From the NCBI RefSeq assembly GCF_017948485.1, contig NZ_JAFFSX010000038.1:1-64000 (forward strand): a DNA stretch of 64,000 bases, written 5' to 3'. Source of the stretch: Streptomyces sp. GESEQ-35 (lineage in GTDB: Bacteria; Actinomycetota; Actinomycetes; Streptomycetales; Streptomycetaceae). This document shows positions 9,020-17,624 of the stretch, one piece after another. Below the pieces are notes generated by a model. It saw nothing but the letters and a program-made list of their open reading frames with translations. It was not told where the DNA came from and made no database searches. Each line of letters begins with the position of its first letter. The first letter of the stretch is position 1. The translations under genes were made by a program, and so were the position numbers.

Positions 9020-9862
9020 TCAGTTCGCCGATCGCCGGTCCCGCACCGACCGCCACCGCTCCACGAGCCGGCCGTACGCCTCACCCGCCGCCTCCCCGTC
9101 CCCTTGCCGCAGCGCCGCGATCCCCTCGGCCACGTCGGCGGCCGAGTGATCGTCCTCCAGCTCGCCGGCCGGCAGGGCGTGCACCAGACCGCCGTAGTCC
9201 AGCTCGACCAGCGAGCGCGGATGGAACTCCTCCAGCCAGCGCCCCACGTCCATCAGGCCGTCGATCAGCGGCCCCTCGTCGATGGCGTCCCTGAGCGTCC
9301 GCAGCGCCCGCGCCACCCGCCGCCGGGCCTGCACCATGGGCGTCCGGTAGCGCAGCATCGGCGGAATGTCGCCGGACCCCTTGTCGAAGCGCCGCTCCTC
9401 GTCCGCGACCAGCACGAACCAGTGCAGCGGCACCTGCCAGGTCGAGGTGCGGATCCAGGGGCGGGCGTCGGGGTTGCGGGTCAGCCAGCGCTCGTAGTCC
9501 TGGGTCGCCTGGCGCCGTACGACCGGGGGCAGGACCGCGTCCAGAACGGGCGGCGGGAGCTCCTCGGCGAGGTCGCCGAGTGCCTGCCAGCCGCGCAGCC
9601 GGGTGCGCCAGGGACAGACGCAGACCACCCCGTCGACCTCCAGCACGAAGGCGTCACTGCTCTCGTGTACTGGCACCGGGACAGGCGGGGTCGGCAGCAA
9701 GTCGGCCAGCGCGCGGCGGAGTTCGTCCTGGTACGTCGGACGGTCGGGGCGCCGGGCATAGCGCGCCCAGTGGTCGCGCTCCGCTTCCGGGAAGGCGGCC
9801 AGCGGTTCGTACACGCGCAGATAGGTCGCGTACGGGACGATCACCGAGGACACCTTGGGCAC
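9020..9862 (-). CDS. Conserved Streptomyces hypothetical protein
   Basis: 280 aa from a GTG at 9862 with ribosome-binding site GGGAGGGAG. No signal peptide or membrane segment; soluble, rich in Trp, Arg and Leu (for example HWARYARRPDRPTYQDELRRALADLLPTPPVPVPVH near the N-terminus and VHALPAGELEDDHSAADVAEGIAALRQGD near the C-terminus). I recognise no domain or catalytic motif. It is divergently transcribed from vdh, an arrangement I recall as conserved in Streptomyces. Confidence 0.8.
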   Translation of the reverse strand: MPKVSSVIVPYATYLRVYEPLAAFPEAERDHWARYARRPDRPTYQDELRRALADLLPTPPVPVPVHESSDAFVLEVDGVVCVCPWRTRLRGWQALGDLAEELPPPVLDAVLPPVVRRQATQDYERWLTRNPDARPWIRTSTWQVPLHWFVLVADEERRFDKGSGDIPPMLRYRTPMVQARRRVARALRTLRDAIDEGPLIDGLMDVGRWLEEFHPRSLVELDYGGLVHALPAGELEDDHSAADVAEGIAALRQGDGEAAGEAYGRLVERWRSVRDRRSAN

Positions 9863-10083
9863 GCCTGCTCCCTCCCCCGCCGTCTGCCAGGAAAACCTGC
9901 GAAACCCGCTGACAAACGTGCGGGAAAACTATGCAAATCGTCGCACGGGCGTACTCCGGGAGTAGGTGATCCTGAGCACGTCGCGGTCGGCGGGGCGTAC
10001 AGGCTCTAATCTCGTGCTACCAGCCCCCGCCACCCTTACGGGAGCCCGTCCCAACCGCCGCCACGCATCCAGGAGTCACCACC
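9863..10083. promoter_or_regulatory. Divergent promoter region of vdh and the hypothetical gene
   Basis: 221 bp between two divergent GTG starts. It holds a locally A/T-richer stretch (GGGAAAACTATGCAAATCG, 9922-9940) suitable for promoters and the vdh ribosome-binding site AGGAG at 10070. No clear operator symmetry was found. Confidence 0.5.
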
Positions 10084-11175
10084 GTGACCGAAGTATCAGC
10101 CGGCGTCCTGCACACCCTGTTCCACTCGGACCAGGGCGGTCATGAGCAAGTCGTGCTCTGTCAGGACCGCGCCAGCGGCCTCAAGGCCGTCATCGCCATC
10201 CACTCCACCGCCCTGGGCCCCGCGCTCGGCGGTACGCGCTTCTACCCGTACGCGAGCGAGGAGGAGGCCGTCGCCGACGCGCTCAACCTCGCGCGGGGAA
10301 TGTCGTACAAGAACGCCATGGCCGGGCTGGACCACGGCGGTGGCAAGGCCGTGATCATCGGTGACCCCCAGCGCGACAAGACTGAGGAGTTGTTGCTCGC
10401 CTACGGGCGGATGGTGGCCTCGCTCGGCGGCCGGTACGTCACCGCGTGCGACGTCGGTACGTACGTCGCCGACATGGACGTCGTCCACCGTGAATGCCGC
10501 TGGACCACCGGCCGTTCGCCCGAGAACGGCGGCGCCGGCGACTCCTCCGTCCTCACCGCGTTCGGCGTCTACCAGGGCATGCGGGCCAGCGCCCAGCACC
10601 TGTGGGGCGACCCCTCGCTGCGCGGCCGCACCGTCGGTATCGCCGGCGTCGGAAAGGTCGGCCACCACCTGGTCGAGCATCTGAGGGCGGAGGGCGCCGA
10701 GATCGTGATCACGGACGTACGCGCCGAGGCCGTACGCCGGATCTCCGAGGCCCACCCCAAGGTCACCGTCGCCCCCGACACGGACGCGCTGATCCGGATC
10801 GAGGGCCTCGACATCTACGCCCCGTGCGCACTCGGCGGGGCGCTGGACGACGACACCGTCCCGGTCCTCACCGCCCGGATCGTGTGCGGCGCCGCCAACA
10901 ACCAGCTGGCCCACCCGGGCGTCGAGAAGGACCTGGCCGACCGCCACATCCTGTACGCGCCCGACTACGTGGTGAACGCCGGCGGTGTCATCCAGGTCGC
11001 CGACGAACTGCACGGCTTCGACTTCGAGCGGTGCAAGGCGAAGGCGGCCAAGATCTACGACACGACGCTCACGATATTCGCACGTGCGAAGGAGGATGGC
11101 ATCCCGCCGGCCGCCGCGGCCGACCGGATCGCCGAGCAGCGGATGCACGAGGCGACGGCGAAACGCGGACGCTGA
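10084..11175 (+). CDS. vdh: Valine dehydrogenase (branched-chain amino acid dehydrogenase)
   Basis: 363 aa from GTG 10084 (AGGAG 10 bases upstream). Member of the Glu/Leu/Phe/Val dehydrogenase family: the substrate-binding segment GGGKAVI, with the catalytic lysine region GMSYKNAMAGLDHGGGKA at about residues 78-95, and a Rossmann fold GVGKVGHHLVEHL for NAD. It oxidatively deaminates valine and other branched-chain amino acids to 2-oxo acids, feeding acyl-CoA precursors for fatty acids and polyketides. Length and sequence match Streptomyces Vdh; synteny with bldC and DUF3073 supports it. Monocistronic. Confidence 0.93.
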   Translation: MTEVSAGVLHTLFHSDQGGHEQVVLCQDRASGLKAVIAIHSTALGPALGGTRFYPYASEEEAVADALNLARGMSYKNAMAGLDHGGGKAVIIGDPQRDKTEELLLAYGRMVASLGGRYVTACDVGTYVADMDVVHRECRWTTGRSPENGGAGDSSVLTAFGVYQGMRASAQHLWGDPSLRGRTVGIAGVGKVGHHLVEHLRAEGAEIVITDVRAEAVRRISEAHPKVTVAPDTDALIRIEGLDIYAPCALGGALDDDTVPVLTARIVCGAANNQLAHPGVEKDLADRHILYAPDYVVNAGGVIQVADELHGFDFERCKAKAAKIYDTTLTIFARAKEDGIPPAAAADRIAEQRMHEATAKRGR

Positions 11176-11185
11176 CCCTCCGCGG

Positions 11186-11207
11186 GGCCGGACCGCGAGG
11201 TCCGGCC
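11186..11207 (+). terminator. Hairpin terminator downstream of vdh
   Basis: Perfect hairpin GGCCGGACC-GCGA-GGTCCGGCC ten bases after the vdh stop. No T-run follows, which is frequent in Streptomyces. Confidence 0.65.
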
Positions 11208-11493
11208 GAAGAGGTTTGGCCGGTACCCGCCGATGGGCACTTAGAGAGAACTCTCACTTCTGTCGGCGGGTCGACCGCCAATAAGTGGTTAAAATCGCGA
11301 TTGACCAGCGAAGACCGGGCTCCTCGAAGGCCCTGTGCACACGCGGCTCCTGCGGGCGACGTACCGTATGGGCACGGGCTCAGGTACCGTGGAAGCCCTA
11401 CGGACCGGTCTCTCCATGGAGAGTCCGTTCTAGAACATGAACGCGTGTCGAGACTCTGGGGCCGTCGAGCCCCGTCACCGAGGGGGTCGAGCC
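11208..11493 (+). promoter_or_regulatory. Promoter/leader of the DUF3073 gene with nested inverted repeats
   Basis: A 286-bp spacer. ACCCGCCGA (11228 region) and TCGGCGGGT (about 40 bases later) are complementary and enclose a second small hairpin GAGAG-AA-CTCTC, so the transcript could fold into a nested stem. An A/T-rich stretch (AATAAGTGGTTAAAATCGCG) follows. The ribosome-binding site AGGGGGT precedes the ATG at 11494. Confidence 0.4.
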
Positions 11494-11751
11494 ATGGGGC
11501 GCGGCCGGGCCAAGGCCAAGCAGACGAAGGTCGCCCGCCAGCTGAAGTACAACAGCGGCGGGACTGACCTGTCGCGTCTGGCCAACGAGCTGGGCGCTTC
11601 GACTTCGAACCAGCCGCCGAACGGCGAGCCGTTCGAGGATGACGAAGACGACGAAGACGACCCGTACGCGCAGTACGCGGATCTATATAACGACGACGAG
11701 GACGAAGAGGACGACGAGTCCGGTCCCACGTCGCAGCGTCGCGGCGCTTGA
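11494..11751 (+). CDS. DUF3073 family protein
   Basis: 85 aa. The ATG at 11494 follows AGGGGGTCGAGCC and gives the conserved start MGRGRAKAKQTKVARQLKYN; an in-frame longer start at 11437 lacks this. The N-terminal third is strongly basic, the C-terminal half strongly acidic (EDDEDDEDDPY, DDEDEEDDES), a charge-segregated disordered protein of the actinobacterial DUF3073 family. Function unknown; a nucleic-acid-binding role is possible from the basic part. Convergent with purM across the terminator at 11790. Confidence 0.88.
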   Translation: MGRGRAKAKQTKVARQLKYNSGGTDLSRLANELGASTSNQPPNGEPFEDDEDDEDDPYAQYADLYNDDEDEEDDESGPTSQRRGA

Positions 11752-11789
11752 CGTAGCGCGCTTCGCAGTTCCCGTCACAACTGCACTTC

Positions 11790-11821
11790 ACCCGGTCCGG
11801 AGCTTCGGCGCTGGACCGGGT
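11790..11821 (+). terminator. Terminator between DUF3073 gene and purM
   Basis: ACCCGGTCC (11790-11798) pairs with GGACCGGGT (11813-11821), followed by TTTCG on the plus strand. It lies between convergent genes and may serve both. Confidence 0.85.
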
Positions 11822-11847
11822 TTCGTGCTGCCGCTCAGGAGACGGTC

Positions 11848-12915
11848 CTAATGTGAATACGTGCCCACCAGTGCGGCACCTGAGGTGTGCTCACCCCGGT
11901 CCGTGATCTCGCCTGCGACCCAGGCGCCCACACCGCGGTCGGCCAGCGTCGCCAGTGCCACGTCCGCGGACTCCTCCGGGACGATCGCGATCATGCCGAC
12001 GCCCATGTTCAGGGTCTTCTCCAGCTCCAGCCGCTCGACGTCGCCGGTCTTCCCGACGAGGTCGAACACCGGGGCCGGGGTCCAGGTGGAGCGGTCGACG
12101 ATCGCGTGCAGGTGGTCGGGGACGACCCGCGCCAGGTTGGCCGCGAGTCCGCCGCCGGTGACATGGCTGAACGCGTGTACGTCCGTCGTGCGGGTCAGGG
12201 CCAGGCAGTCCAGCGAGTAGATCTTGGTGGGCTCCAGGAGCTCCTCGCCGAGGGTGCGGCCGAACTCGGCCACCTGGTTGTCCAGCGCCATGCCCGCACG
12301 GTCCAGCAGGACGTGTCGGACGAGCGAGTACCCGTTCGAGTGAAGACCGGAGGCCGCCATGGCGATCACCGTGTCACCCGTACGGATACGATCCGGGCCG
12401 AGCAGCCGGTCGGCCTCCACCACGCCCGTGCCGGCGCCGGCCACGTCGAAGTCGTCCGGGCCGAGCAGGCCGGGGTGCTCGGCGGTCTCGCCGCCGACCA
12501 GGGCGGTGCCGGCGAGGACGCAGCCCTCGGCGATGCCCTTCACGATGGCGGCCACGCGCTCGGGGTGGACCTTGCCGACGCAGATGTAGTCGGTCATGAA
12601 CAGCGGTTCGGCGCCGCACACCACGATGTCGTCCATCACCATGGCGACCAGGTCGTGGCCGATGGTGTCGTAGACGCCCATCTGGCGCGCGATGTCGACC
12701 TTGGTGCCGACGCCGTCGGTGGCGGAGGCGAGCAGCGGGCGCTCGAAGCGCTTGAGGGCGGAGGCGTCGAAGAGGCCGGCGAACCCGCCGAGGCCGCCGA
12801 GGACCTCGGGGCGCTGCGTCTTCTTCACCCACTCCTTCATCAGCTCCACCGCGCGGTCGCCCGCTTCGATGTCGACGCCGGCAGCCGCGTAGGAAGCAGC
12901 ATGAGTCTCAGACAT
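11848..12915 (-). CDS. purM: Phosphoribosylformylglycinamidine cyclo-ligase (AIR synthetase)
   Basis: 355 aa, typical PurM length. Starts SETHAASYAAAGVDIEAGDRAV and contains the conserved YAAAGVDI, ASATDGVGTK and GGETAEHPG segments of the PurM ATP-binding fold. It catalyses the fifth step of purine synthesis, ATP-dependent ring closure of FGAM to AIR, in the cytoplasm. It lies 34 bp downstream of purF on the same strand, so the two are probably co-transcribed. Confidence 0.96.
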   Translation of the reverse strand: MSETHAASYAAAGVDIEAGDRAVELMKEWVKKTQRPEVLGGLGGFAGLFDASALKRFERPLLASATDGVGTKVDIARQMGVYDTIGHDLVAMVMDDIVVCGAEPLFMTDYICVGKVHPERVAAIVKGIAEGCVLAGTALVGGETAEHPGLLGPDDFDVAGAGTGVVEADRLLGPDRIRTGDTVIAMAASGLHSNGYSLVRHVLLDRAGMALDNQVAEFGRTLGEELLEPTKIYSLDCLALTRTTDVHAFSHVTGGGLAANLARVVPDHLHAIVDRSTWTPAPVFDLVGKTGDVERLELEKTLNMGVGMIAIVPEESADVALATLADRGVGAWVAGEITDRGEHTSGAALVGTYSH

Positions 12916-12949
12916 TGCCTGGGATCTTTCGGGTTGAGTGATGCTGGGC

Positions 12950-14476
12950 TTACGGGCGACGGATCGCGTCGGCCGCGGCCGTGGCTGCCGGACCGGCGGC
13001 CAGCTCGGTCTCCAGGAGCTGCTTGCCGAGCAGCTCGGGGTCCGGGAGCTCCATCGGGTACTCGCCGTCGAAGCAGGCGCGGCAGAGGTTCGGCTTGGCG
13101 ATGGTGGTCGCCTCGATCATGCCGTCGATGGAGATGTAGGAGAGGGAGTCGGCGCCGAGCGAGGTGCCGATCTCGTCGATGGTCATGCCGTTGGCGATGA
13201 GCTCGGCGCGGGTGGCGAAGTCGATGCCGAAGAAGCAGGGCCACTTCACGGGCGGCGAGGAGATCCGGATGTGGACCTCGGCGGCCCCGGCCTCACGGAG
13301 CATCCGCACCAGGGCCCGCTGGGTGTTGCCGCGCACGATCGAGTCGTCGACGACGACCAGGCGCTTGCCCTTGATGACTTCCTTGAGCGGATTCAGCTTC
13401 AGCCGGATGCCCAGCTGGCGAATGGTCTGTGAGGGCTGGATGAAGGTCCGGCCGACGTACGCGTTCTTCACCAGACCCGCACCGAAGGGGATGCCGGACG
13501 CCTCCGCGTAGCCGATGGCCGCCGGCGTGCCGGATTCCGGGGTCGCTATGACGAGGTCGGCCTCGACGGGTGCTTCCTTCGCGAGGCGGCGGCCCATCTC
13601 GACCCTGCTGAGGTACACGTTCCGGCCGGCGATGTCGGTGTCCGGGCGGGCCAGATACACGTACTCGAAGACACAGCCCTTGGGCTTCGCTTCCGCGAAT
13701 CGGGACGTTCGCAGACCGTTCTCGTCGATGGCGACGAACTCGCCGGGCTCGATCTCGCGGACGAAGCTGGCGCCGCAGATGTCGAGGGCGGCGGACTCCG
13801 ACGCGACGACCCAGCCGCGCTCCAGACGGCCGAGGACCAGCGGGCGGATGCCCTGCGGGTCACGGGCGGCGTAGAGGGTGTGCTCGTTCATGAAGACGAG
13901 GGAGAAGGCGCCGAGCACCTGCGGGAGGACCGAGTGGGCGGCCTCCTCGATGGTCAGCGGCTTGCCGTCCTCGTCGACCTGGGCGGCGAGGAGTGCCGTG
14001 AGCAGGTCGGTATCGTTGGTCGCGGCGACACGCGGGGTGCGGCCCTCCTGCTTGGGCAGGTCGGCGACCATCTCGGCGAGCTGAGCGGTGTTCACCAGGT
14101 TGCCGTTGTGGCCGAGCGCGATGGAGCCGTGCGCGGTCGCACGGAACGTCGGCTGGGCGTTCTCCCACACGGAGGCACCGGTGGTCGAGTAGCGGGCGTG
14201 ACCTACTGCGATATGCCCCTGGAGAGAGCCGAGCGAAGTCTCGTCGAAGACCTGGGACACGAGCCCCATGTCCTTGAAGACGAGGATCTGGGAGCCGTTA
14301 CTGACCGCGATTCCCGCGGATTCCTGACCCCGATGCTGGAGGGCGTAGAGCCCGAAGTAAGTGAGCTTGGCGACCTCTTCGCCCGGAGCCCAGACACCGA
14401 AGACGCCGCAAGCGTCCTGGGGGCCTTTCTCACCGGGGAGCAGATCATGACTGAGTCGACCGTCACCACGTGGCAC
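12950..14476 (-). CDS. purF: Amidophosphoribosyltransferase PurF
   Basis: 508 aa from a GTG at 14476. The N-terminal glutaminase domain starts after a short propeptide at the catalytic Cys23 (GPQDACGVFGVW). The C-terminal PRTase domain holds the PRPP loop VVVDDSIVRGNTQ. Cysteines in the second half, including the CRAC pair near the C-terminus, fit the Fe-S cluster type of PurF. It commits PRPP and glutamine to purine synthesis and is the feedback-controlled entry step. Followed by purM. Confidence 0.96.
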   Translation of the reverse strand: MPRGDGRLSHDLLPGEKGPQDACGVFGVWAPGEEVAKLTYFGLYALQHRGQESAGIAVSNGSQILVFKDMGLVSQVFDETSLGSLQGHIAVGHARYSTTGASVWENAQPTFRATAHGSIALGHNGNLVNTAQLAEMVADLPKQEGRTPRVAATNDTDLLTALLAAQVDEDGKPLTIEEAAHSVLPQVLGAFSLVFMNEHTLYAARDPQGIRPLVLGRLERGWVVASESAALDICGASFVREIEPGEFVAIDENGLRTSRFAEAKPKGCVFEYVYLARPDTDIAGRNVYLSRVEMGRRLAKEAPVEADLVIATPESGTPAAIGYAEASGIPFGAGLVKNAYVGRTFIQPSQTIRQLGIRLKLNPLKEVIKGKRLVVVDDSIVRGNTQRALVRMLREAGAAEVHIRISSPPVKWPCFFGIDFATRAELIANGMTIDEIGTSLGADSLSYISIDGMIEATTIAKPNLCRACFDGEYPMELPDPELLGKQLLETELAAGPAATAAADAIRRP

Positions 14477-14533
14477 GCCACCGAGTGTAGGCGAGATCGA
14501 CCACTGGTCCGAATTCGCGGGGAGTGGGCTTGA

Positions 14534-15424
14534 TTACTCCGCTCGTGCCACGAAGCCCTCGCCGGAGGCCGAGGTGAGCGTCAGGGATGTGTGTTTCTGC
14601 TGGTAGGAGACCTTGCCGGAGAGGATTTCGGTGAGCTCCCGCTCGGTCTTCATGACCGGCCCCGAGCACACCATGCGTGTGGTCGCGAGAGGGCCTACCT
14701 CGATGGTGCCGTCCTTGACGGTGGCCTTGGCGTTGAAGGTGTTGCAGCCGAGGCTGCCGGTGACGGTGTTGTCCTTGGTGAGGGTGAGATGCGCCTTGGC
14801 TTCGGCGGGCAGGGACTCGGCGTCCGAGTCGTCGCTCGTCCCGGACAGCAGGGTGTCGATCGTCCACCGGGTGCCCTTGAGGGCCGGGGTGGTCTCGGCG
14901 GTGCCCTCGCGGAGGGTGATGCGGTCACCGTTTCCGCTGGTCAGGGTGAGTGTCTTGGTGCCGTCGCGCTCCGTTACGGCGGCCTTGAGGTTGCCCTGGA
15001 AGACGCCCACGAACTTCTCCTCGAACTCCCCGACGGCCCCCTGGCAGCCCATCTCCGTCATCGCGAGGTCGGAGACCTTCACGGTGTCGCCCTCGATCTC
15101 GACGTCGGCACCGAAGCTGTTGCAGCCGACCGTGCCGCCGGACTCCCCGCCGCCGGTATCCGGCTCGGCGGCACCCGGCTTGAAGGTGATGTGAGCCTCT
15201 TCGAGCCGGTGGGCGTCACCCTTGGGCAGGGCGTAGTCCTTGCCGTCGACGGTCACCTGCTGCGGCACCCATGAGGTGTCCGCGATGGTCGAGACGTCCT
15301 TGACTTGGCCTTCGTCGCCGACTGCGCCACTGCCGCTGCCGGACTCCGTGCCACAGGCGGCCAGGACGGCGGAGCCGGCCAGGGCCGCGGCGGCGTACGT
15401 CATGCTCTTCGTCGTCCGCTTCAT
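14534..15424 (-). CDS. META-domain lipoprotein
   Basis: 296 aa. A lipoprotein signal peptide ends in the lipobox LAAC with Cys24, so the mature protein is anchored to the outer face of the membrane. Two META-type (HslJ-like) repeats follow, each with the GCNSFGADV or GCNTFNAK motif and a TRMVC or TEMGC cysteine segment, at about residues 45-165 and 175-295. The paired cysteines could form disulfides. HslJ-like proteins are linked to heat, novobiocin or surface stress; the function in Streptomyces is not defined. It is separately placed 57 bp upstream of the purF start. Confidence 0.85.
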   Translation of the reverse strand: MKRTTKSMTYAAAALAGSAVLAACGTESGSGSGAVGDEGQVKDVSTIADTSWVPQQVTVDGKDYALPKGDAHRLEEAHITFKPGAAEPDTGGGESGGTVGCNSFGADVEIEGDTVKVSDLAMTEMGCQGAVGEFEEKFVGVFQGNLKAAVTERDGTKTLTLTSGNGDRITLREGTAETTPALKGTRWTIDTLLSGTSDDSDAESLPAEAKAHLTLTKDNTVTGSLGCNTFNAKATVKDGTIEVGPLATTRMVCSGPVMKTERELTEILSGKVSYQQKHTSLTLTSASGEGFVARAE

Positions 15425-15493
15425 GGCTCTTTGACGTACGGGACGTCCGACGGGTTCGGTCCCGTTATGACTCTGTTGTCATGTGCCTGTCCG

Positions 15494-16291
15494 TCAGCTG
15501 AGGAGTGGCAGCAGCGGCCCGAGATCCGCCCGCTCCCCGCTCGCGCTGACCTTGGCGTCATGGAGGGCAGCCTTCCACTCCGTCCGCCCGGTCGCGAGCC
15601 GGATCCAGGTGAGCGGGTCGGTCTCGACGACGTTCGGCGGCGTGCCCCGGGTGTGCCGGGGCCCTTCCACACACTGCACGACGGCGTACGGCGGGATCCG
15701 CACCTCGGTCGAGCCACCGGGCGCCCTGGCGGCGAGCGCATCGGCGAGCAGCCGGGTGCAGGCGGCGAGGGCCTGACGGTCGTACGGGATGTCCAGGCCC
15801 GGGACGGCGGCGTTCAGGTCGTCGGTGTGGACGACGAGCTCGACGGTGCGGGTGACGAGGTAGTCGGCGAGCGGCAGGGCGCCCGCGTTGGTCTCCAGCA
15901 GCCGGGTGCCGGCGTGGGTGTCGAGCTGCTCGGCGAGGCCCTGCGCGATGTCGGCGAGGTAGGTGTCGAGGTCGGGGTGTTCCTGGACGAGCCTTTTCGT
16001 GAACTCATCGATGGCCGAGGAGCTGGCGGCGGTCTCGAACGGCCAGTCGAGGAGCACGGCGTCCTGCTTCGGCGGCTCCGGCAGATCGAGGGAGCGCCCG
16101 ATGGCCGTGAGCGCCATCCCGATGTGCGCGACCAGTTCCCGTACGGTCCACTCGCCGAGCCGGGTGGGGAGCGCGAGCTGCCCGGGCGTGAGGCCGCGCA
16201 CGGCTTCCTGGACGTGCGCGAGCTGGGCGAGGACCGCGGTGCGGATCTTGGCGGGATCGTAGGTGCGGGCGCGCTTCTTGGCCGGGGGCAT
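15494..16291 (-). CDS. Sterol-carrier/maleylpyruvate-isomerase-like protein
   Basis: 265 aa, cytoplasmic. The N-terminal half resembles the mycothiol-dependent maleylpyruvate isomerase/DinB four-helix fold (REAVRGLTPGQLALPTRLGEWTVRELVAHIGM with its conserved W-VRELVAH), and the C-terminal part resembles the SCP2-like domain (VVETDPLTWIRLATGRTEWKAAL). Such proteins are annotated as sterol carrier family proteins in Streptomyces and lie near purF. Members of the superfamily use mycothiol, but the substrate here is unknown. Confidence 0.78.
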   Translation of the reverse strand: MPPAKKRARTYDPAKIRTAVLAQLAHVQEAVRGLTPGQLALPTRLGEWTVRELVAHIGMALTAIGRSLDLPEPPKQDAVLLDWPFETAASSSAIDEFTKRLVQEHPDLDTYLADIAQGLAEQLDTHAGTRLLETNAGALPLADYLVTRTVELVVHTDDLNAAVPGLDIPYDRQALAACTRLLADALAARAPGGSTEVRIPPYAVVQCVEGPRHTRGTPPNVVETDPLTWIRLATGRTEWKAALHDAKVSASGERADLGPLLPLLS

Positions 16292-16344
16292 GACGGCGAG
16301 CCTAGGCCCTGAGGATGGCCGGGGGGCTCGGTCCCCGCCCTCGG

Positions 16345-16698
16345 TCAGGGATGGGGAACCGCGTCCGTGCCGTCGTCAGAAGGGTCGGGCGAGGCGTTGA
16401 CCGCGTCCGTGGGGGTGGGTGACACCGAGGGGGTGTTCGAGGGAATCGTCGGTGACTGCCGTTCCCAACGCGCCGACACGAGCAGCACGGCGGCCACCAC
16501 GGCCGCCAGGGCCAGCAGCGCCACGGTCCGGCGGACGGGCCGGCTGACGGACAGCCGGAACCGCACCTGCCGGGTCGGCGGTACGGCGGGCCGCAGATCG
16601 GACAGCTCTACGGAGTGGGTCCGCGCCCGCAGCGCGTCGCTCAGTCGCTGTTCGAGGGGATCCGGGGGCAGGCCGGAGCCGGGGTCCTGTTCGATCAT
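16345..16698 (-). CDS. Membrane protein partner of the adjacent sigma factor (possible anti-sigma)
   Basis: 117 aa from ATG 16698 (MIEQDPGSGLPPDPLEQRL). A soluble acidic N-terminus of about 50 residues is followed by one transmembrane helix (VRRTVALLALAAVVAAVLLVSA) and a short Ser/Pro/Thr-rich extracellular tail. It starts 31 bp after the sigma-factor stop on the same strand, an arrangement typical of membrane anti-sigma factors, but no zinc-binding HXXXCXXC motif is present. Anti-sigma function is inference from context. Confidence 0.65.
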   Translation of the reverse strand: MIEQDPGSGLPPDPLEQRLSDALRARTHSVELSDLRPAVPPTRQVRFRLSVSRPVRRTVALLALAAVVAAVLLVSARWERQSPTIPSNTPSVSPTPTDAVNASPDPSDDGTDAVPHP

Positions 16699-16729
16699 CG
16701 GGGTGCCTCCGGGATCACGTGTGGCTTCG

Positions 16730-17464
16730 TCACGGGGCCTCCATCTGTCTGCGCAACGCAGCCAGCGCCCGGCTCGCGGTGGACTTGACCGCCCCACAGG
16801 ACAGCCCCAGGGTCTCGGCGATCTGAGCCTCGCTCAGGTGGGACCAGTACCGCAGCACCAGCACCTCACGCTGCCGCCGGGTCAACCGGTGAAGCGCCGC
16901 GATCACCTCACCGTGCTCCTCACGCAGCAGTACGGGTTCTTCGGCCGAGGGTGCGTGCCCCGCACGCTCGGGCACATGGGCCCGTACCGTGCGGCGGCGG
17001 CGCAACACCGAGCGCGAGGTGTTGACCACACTGGTCCGCAGATAGGCGTCCGGATTGTCCAGCCCGGCCAGCCGCTCACCGTAGCGGCGGTAGAGCGCCG
17101 CGAAGACGTCCTGCACCACATCCTCCGCCGTGGGAAGGTCATCCACCAGAAGAAGCGCCAACCGGACCAGATGCAGACGACGGTGGGCGTAGAGCTCATC
17201 GATACCCGGCTGCTCATCGACGTCCGACTCACCGAAGCCCGCGTAGCCGGCCGGTGAACCCGGCACCGACGGCAGCCCGCCCGCCGGGGTGTCCCCGCCC
17301 CGGTACGACACTCCACGCACCAGCCGGCCCCACGCCCGGCGCAGCGCATCCCCCCACCCACGCACCGAGCAGCCCACGGGTCTGTACCCACCCGTCGGCA
17401 CACCGTGGACCGGGACCAAAGCCGAGGCGGGGGCCGGGGCGGCCGGGATCGTCGCTGCCTTCAT
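16730..17464 (-). CDS. ECF-type sigma factor (SigE/SigM-like family)
   Basis: About 244 aa from the ATG at 17464, chosen because AGGAG lies four bases before it; starts at 17482 and 17563 are possible. After a 70-residue Pro/Gly-rich extension come region 2 (AEDVVQDVFAALYRRY) and region 4 (LTRRQREVLVLRYWSHLSEAQIAETLGLSCGAVKSTASRALAALR) of extracytoplasmic-function sigma factors. It directs RNA polymerase to a small regulon in response to an envelope or other signal, probably controlled by the membrane protein encoded immediately downstream. Confidence 0.85.
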   Translation of the reverse strand: MKAATIPAAPAPASALVPVHGVPTGGYRPVGCSVRGWGDALRRAWGRLVRGVSYRGGDTPAGGLPSVPGSPAGYAGFGESDVDEQPGIDELYAHRRLHLVRLALLLVDDLPTAEDVVQDVFAALYRRYGERLAGLDNPDAYLRTSVVNTSRSVLRRRRTVRAHVPERAGHAPSAEEPVLLREEHGEVIAALHRLTRRQREVLVLRYWSHLSEAQIAETLGLSCGAVKSTASRALAALRRQMEAP

Positions 17465-17528
17465 GGATCTCCTAGACATCATGGTCTTCACACCCCCGCC
17501 CGGACCGGAATCACCGGACGCGGGGACG

Positions 17529-17563
17529 GTGGAGCTGCCGGGCCCCACACCCGGCAGCTCCAC
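17529..17563 (-). terminator. Strong hairpin between the secreted acidic protein gene and the sigma gene
   Basis: GTGGAGCTGCCGGG (17529-17542) pairs perfectly over 14 bp with CCCGGCAGCTCCAC (17550-17563). It follows the upstream minus-strand gene and precedes the sigma gene, separating the transcripts. Confidence 0.8.
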
Positions 17564-17624
17564 CTCGGGCCACCGCTGAACAACCGAAGCCGATCAGCGG
17601 CCCACGCCCTCCGTTCTCCGACCG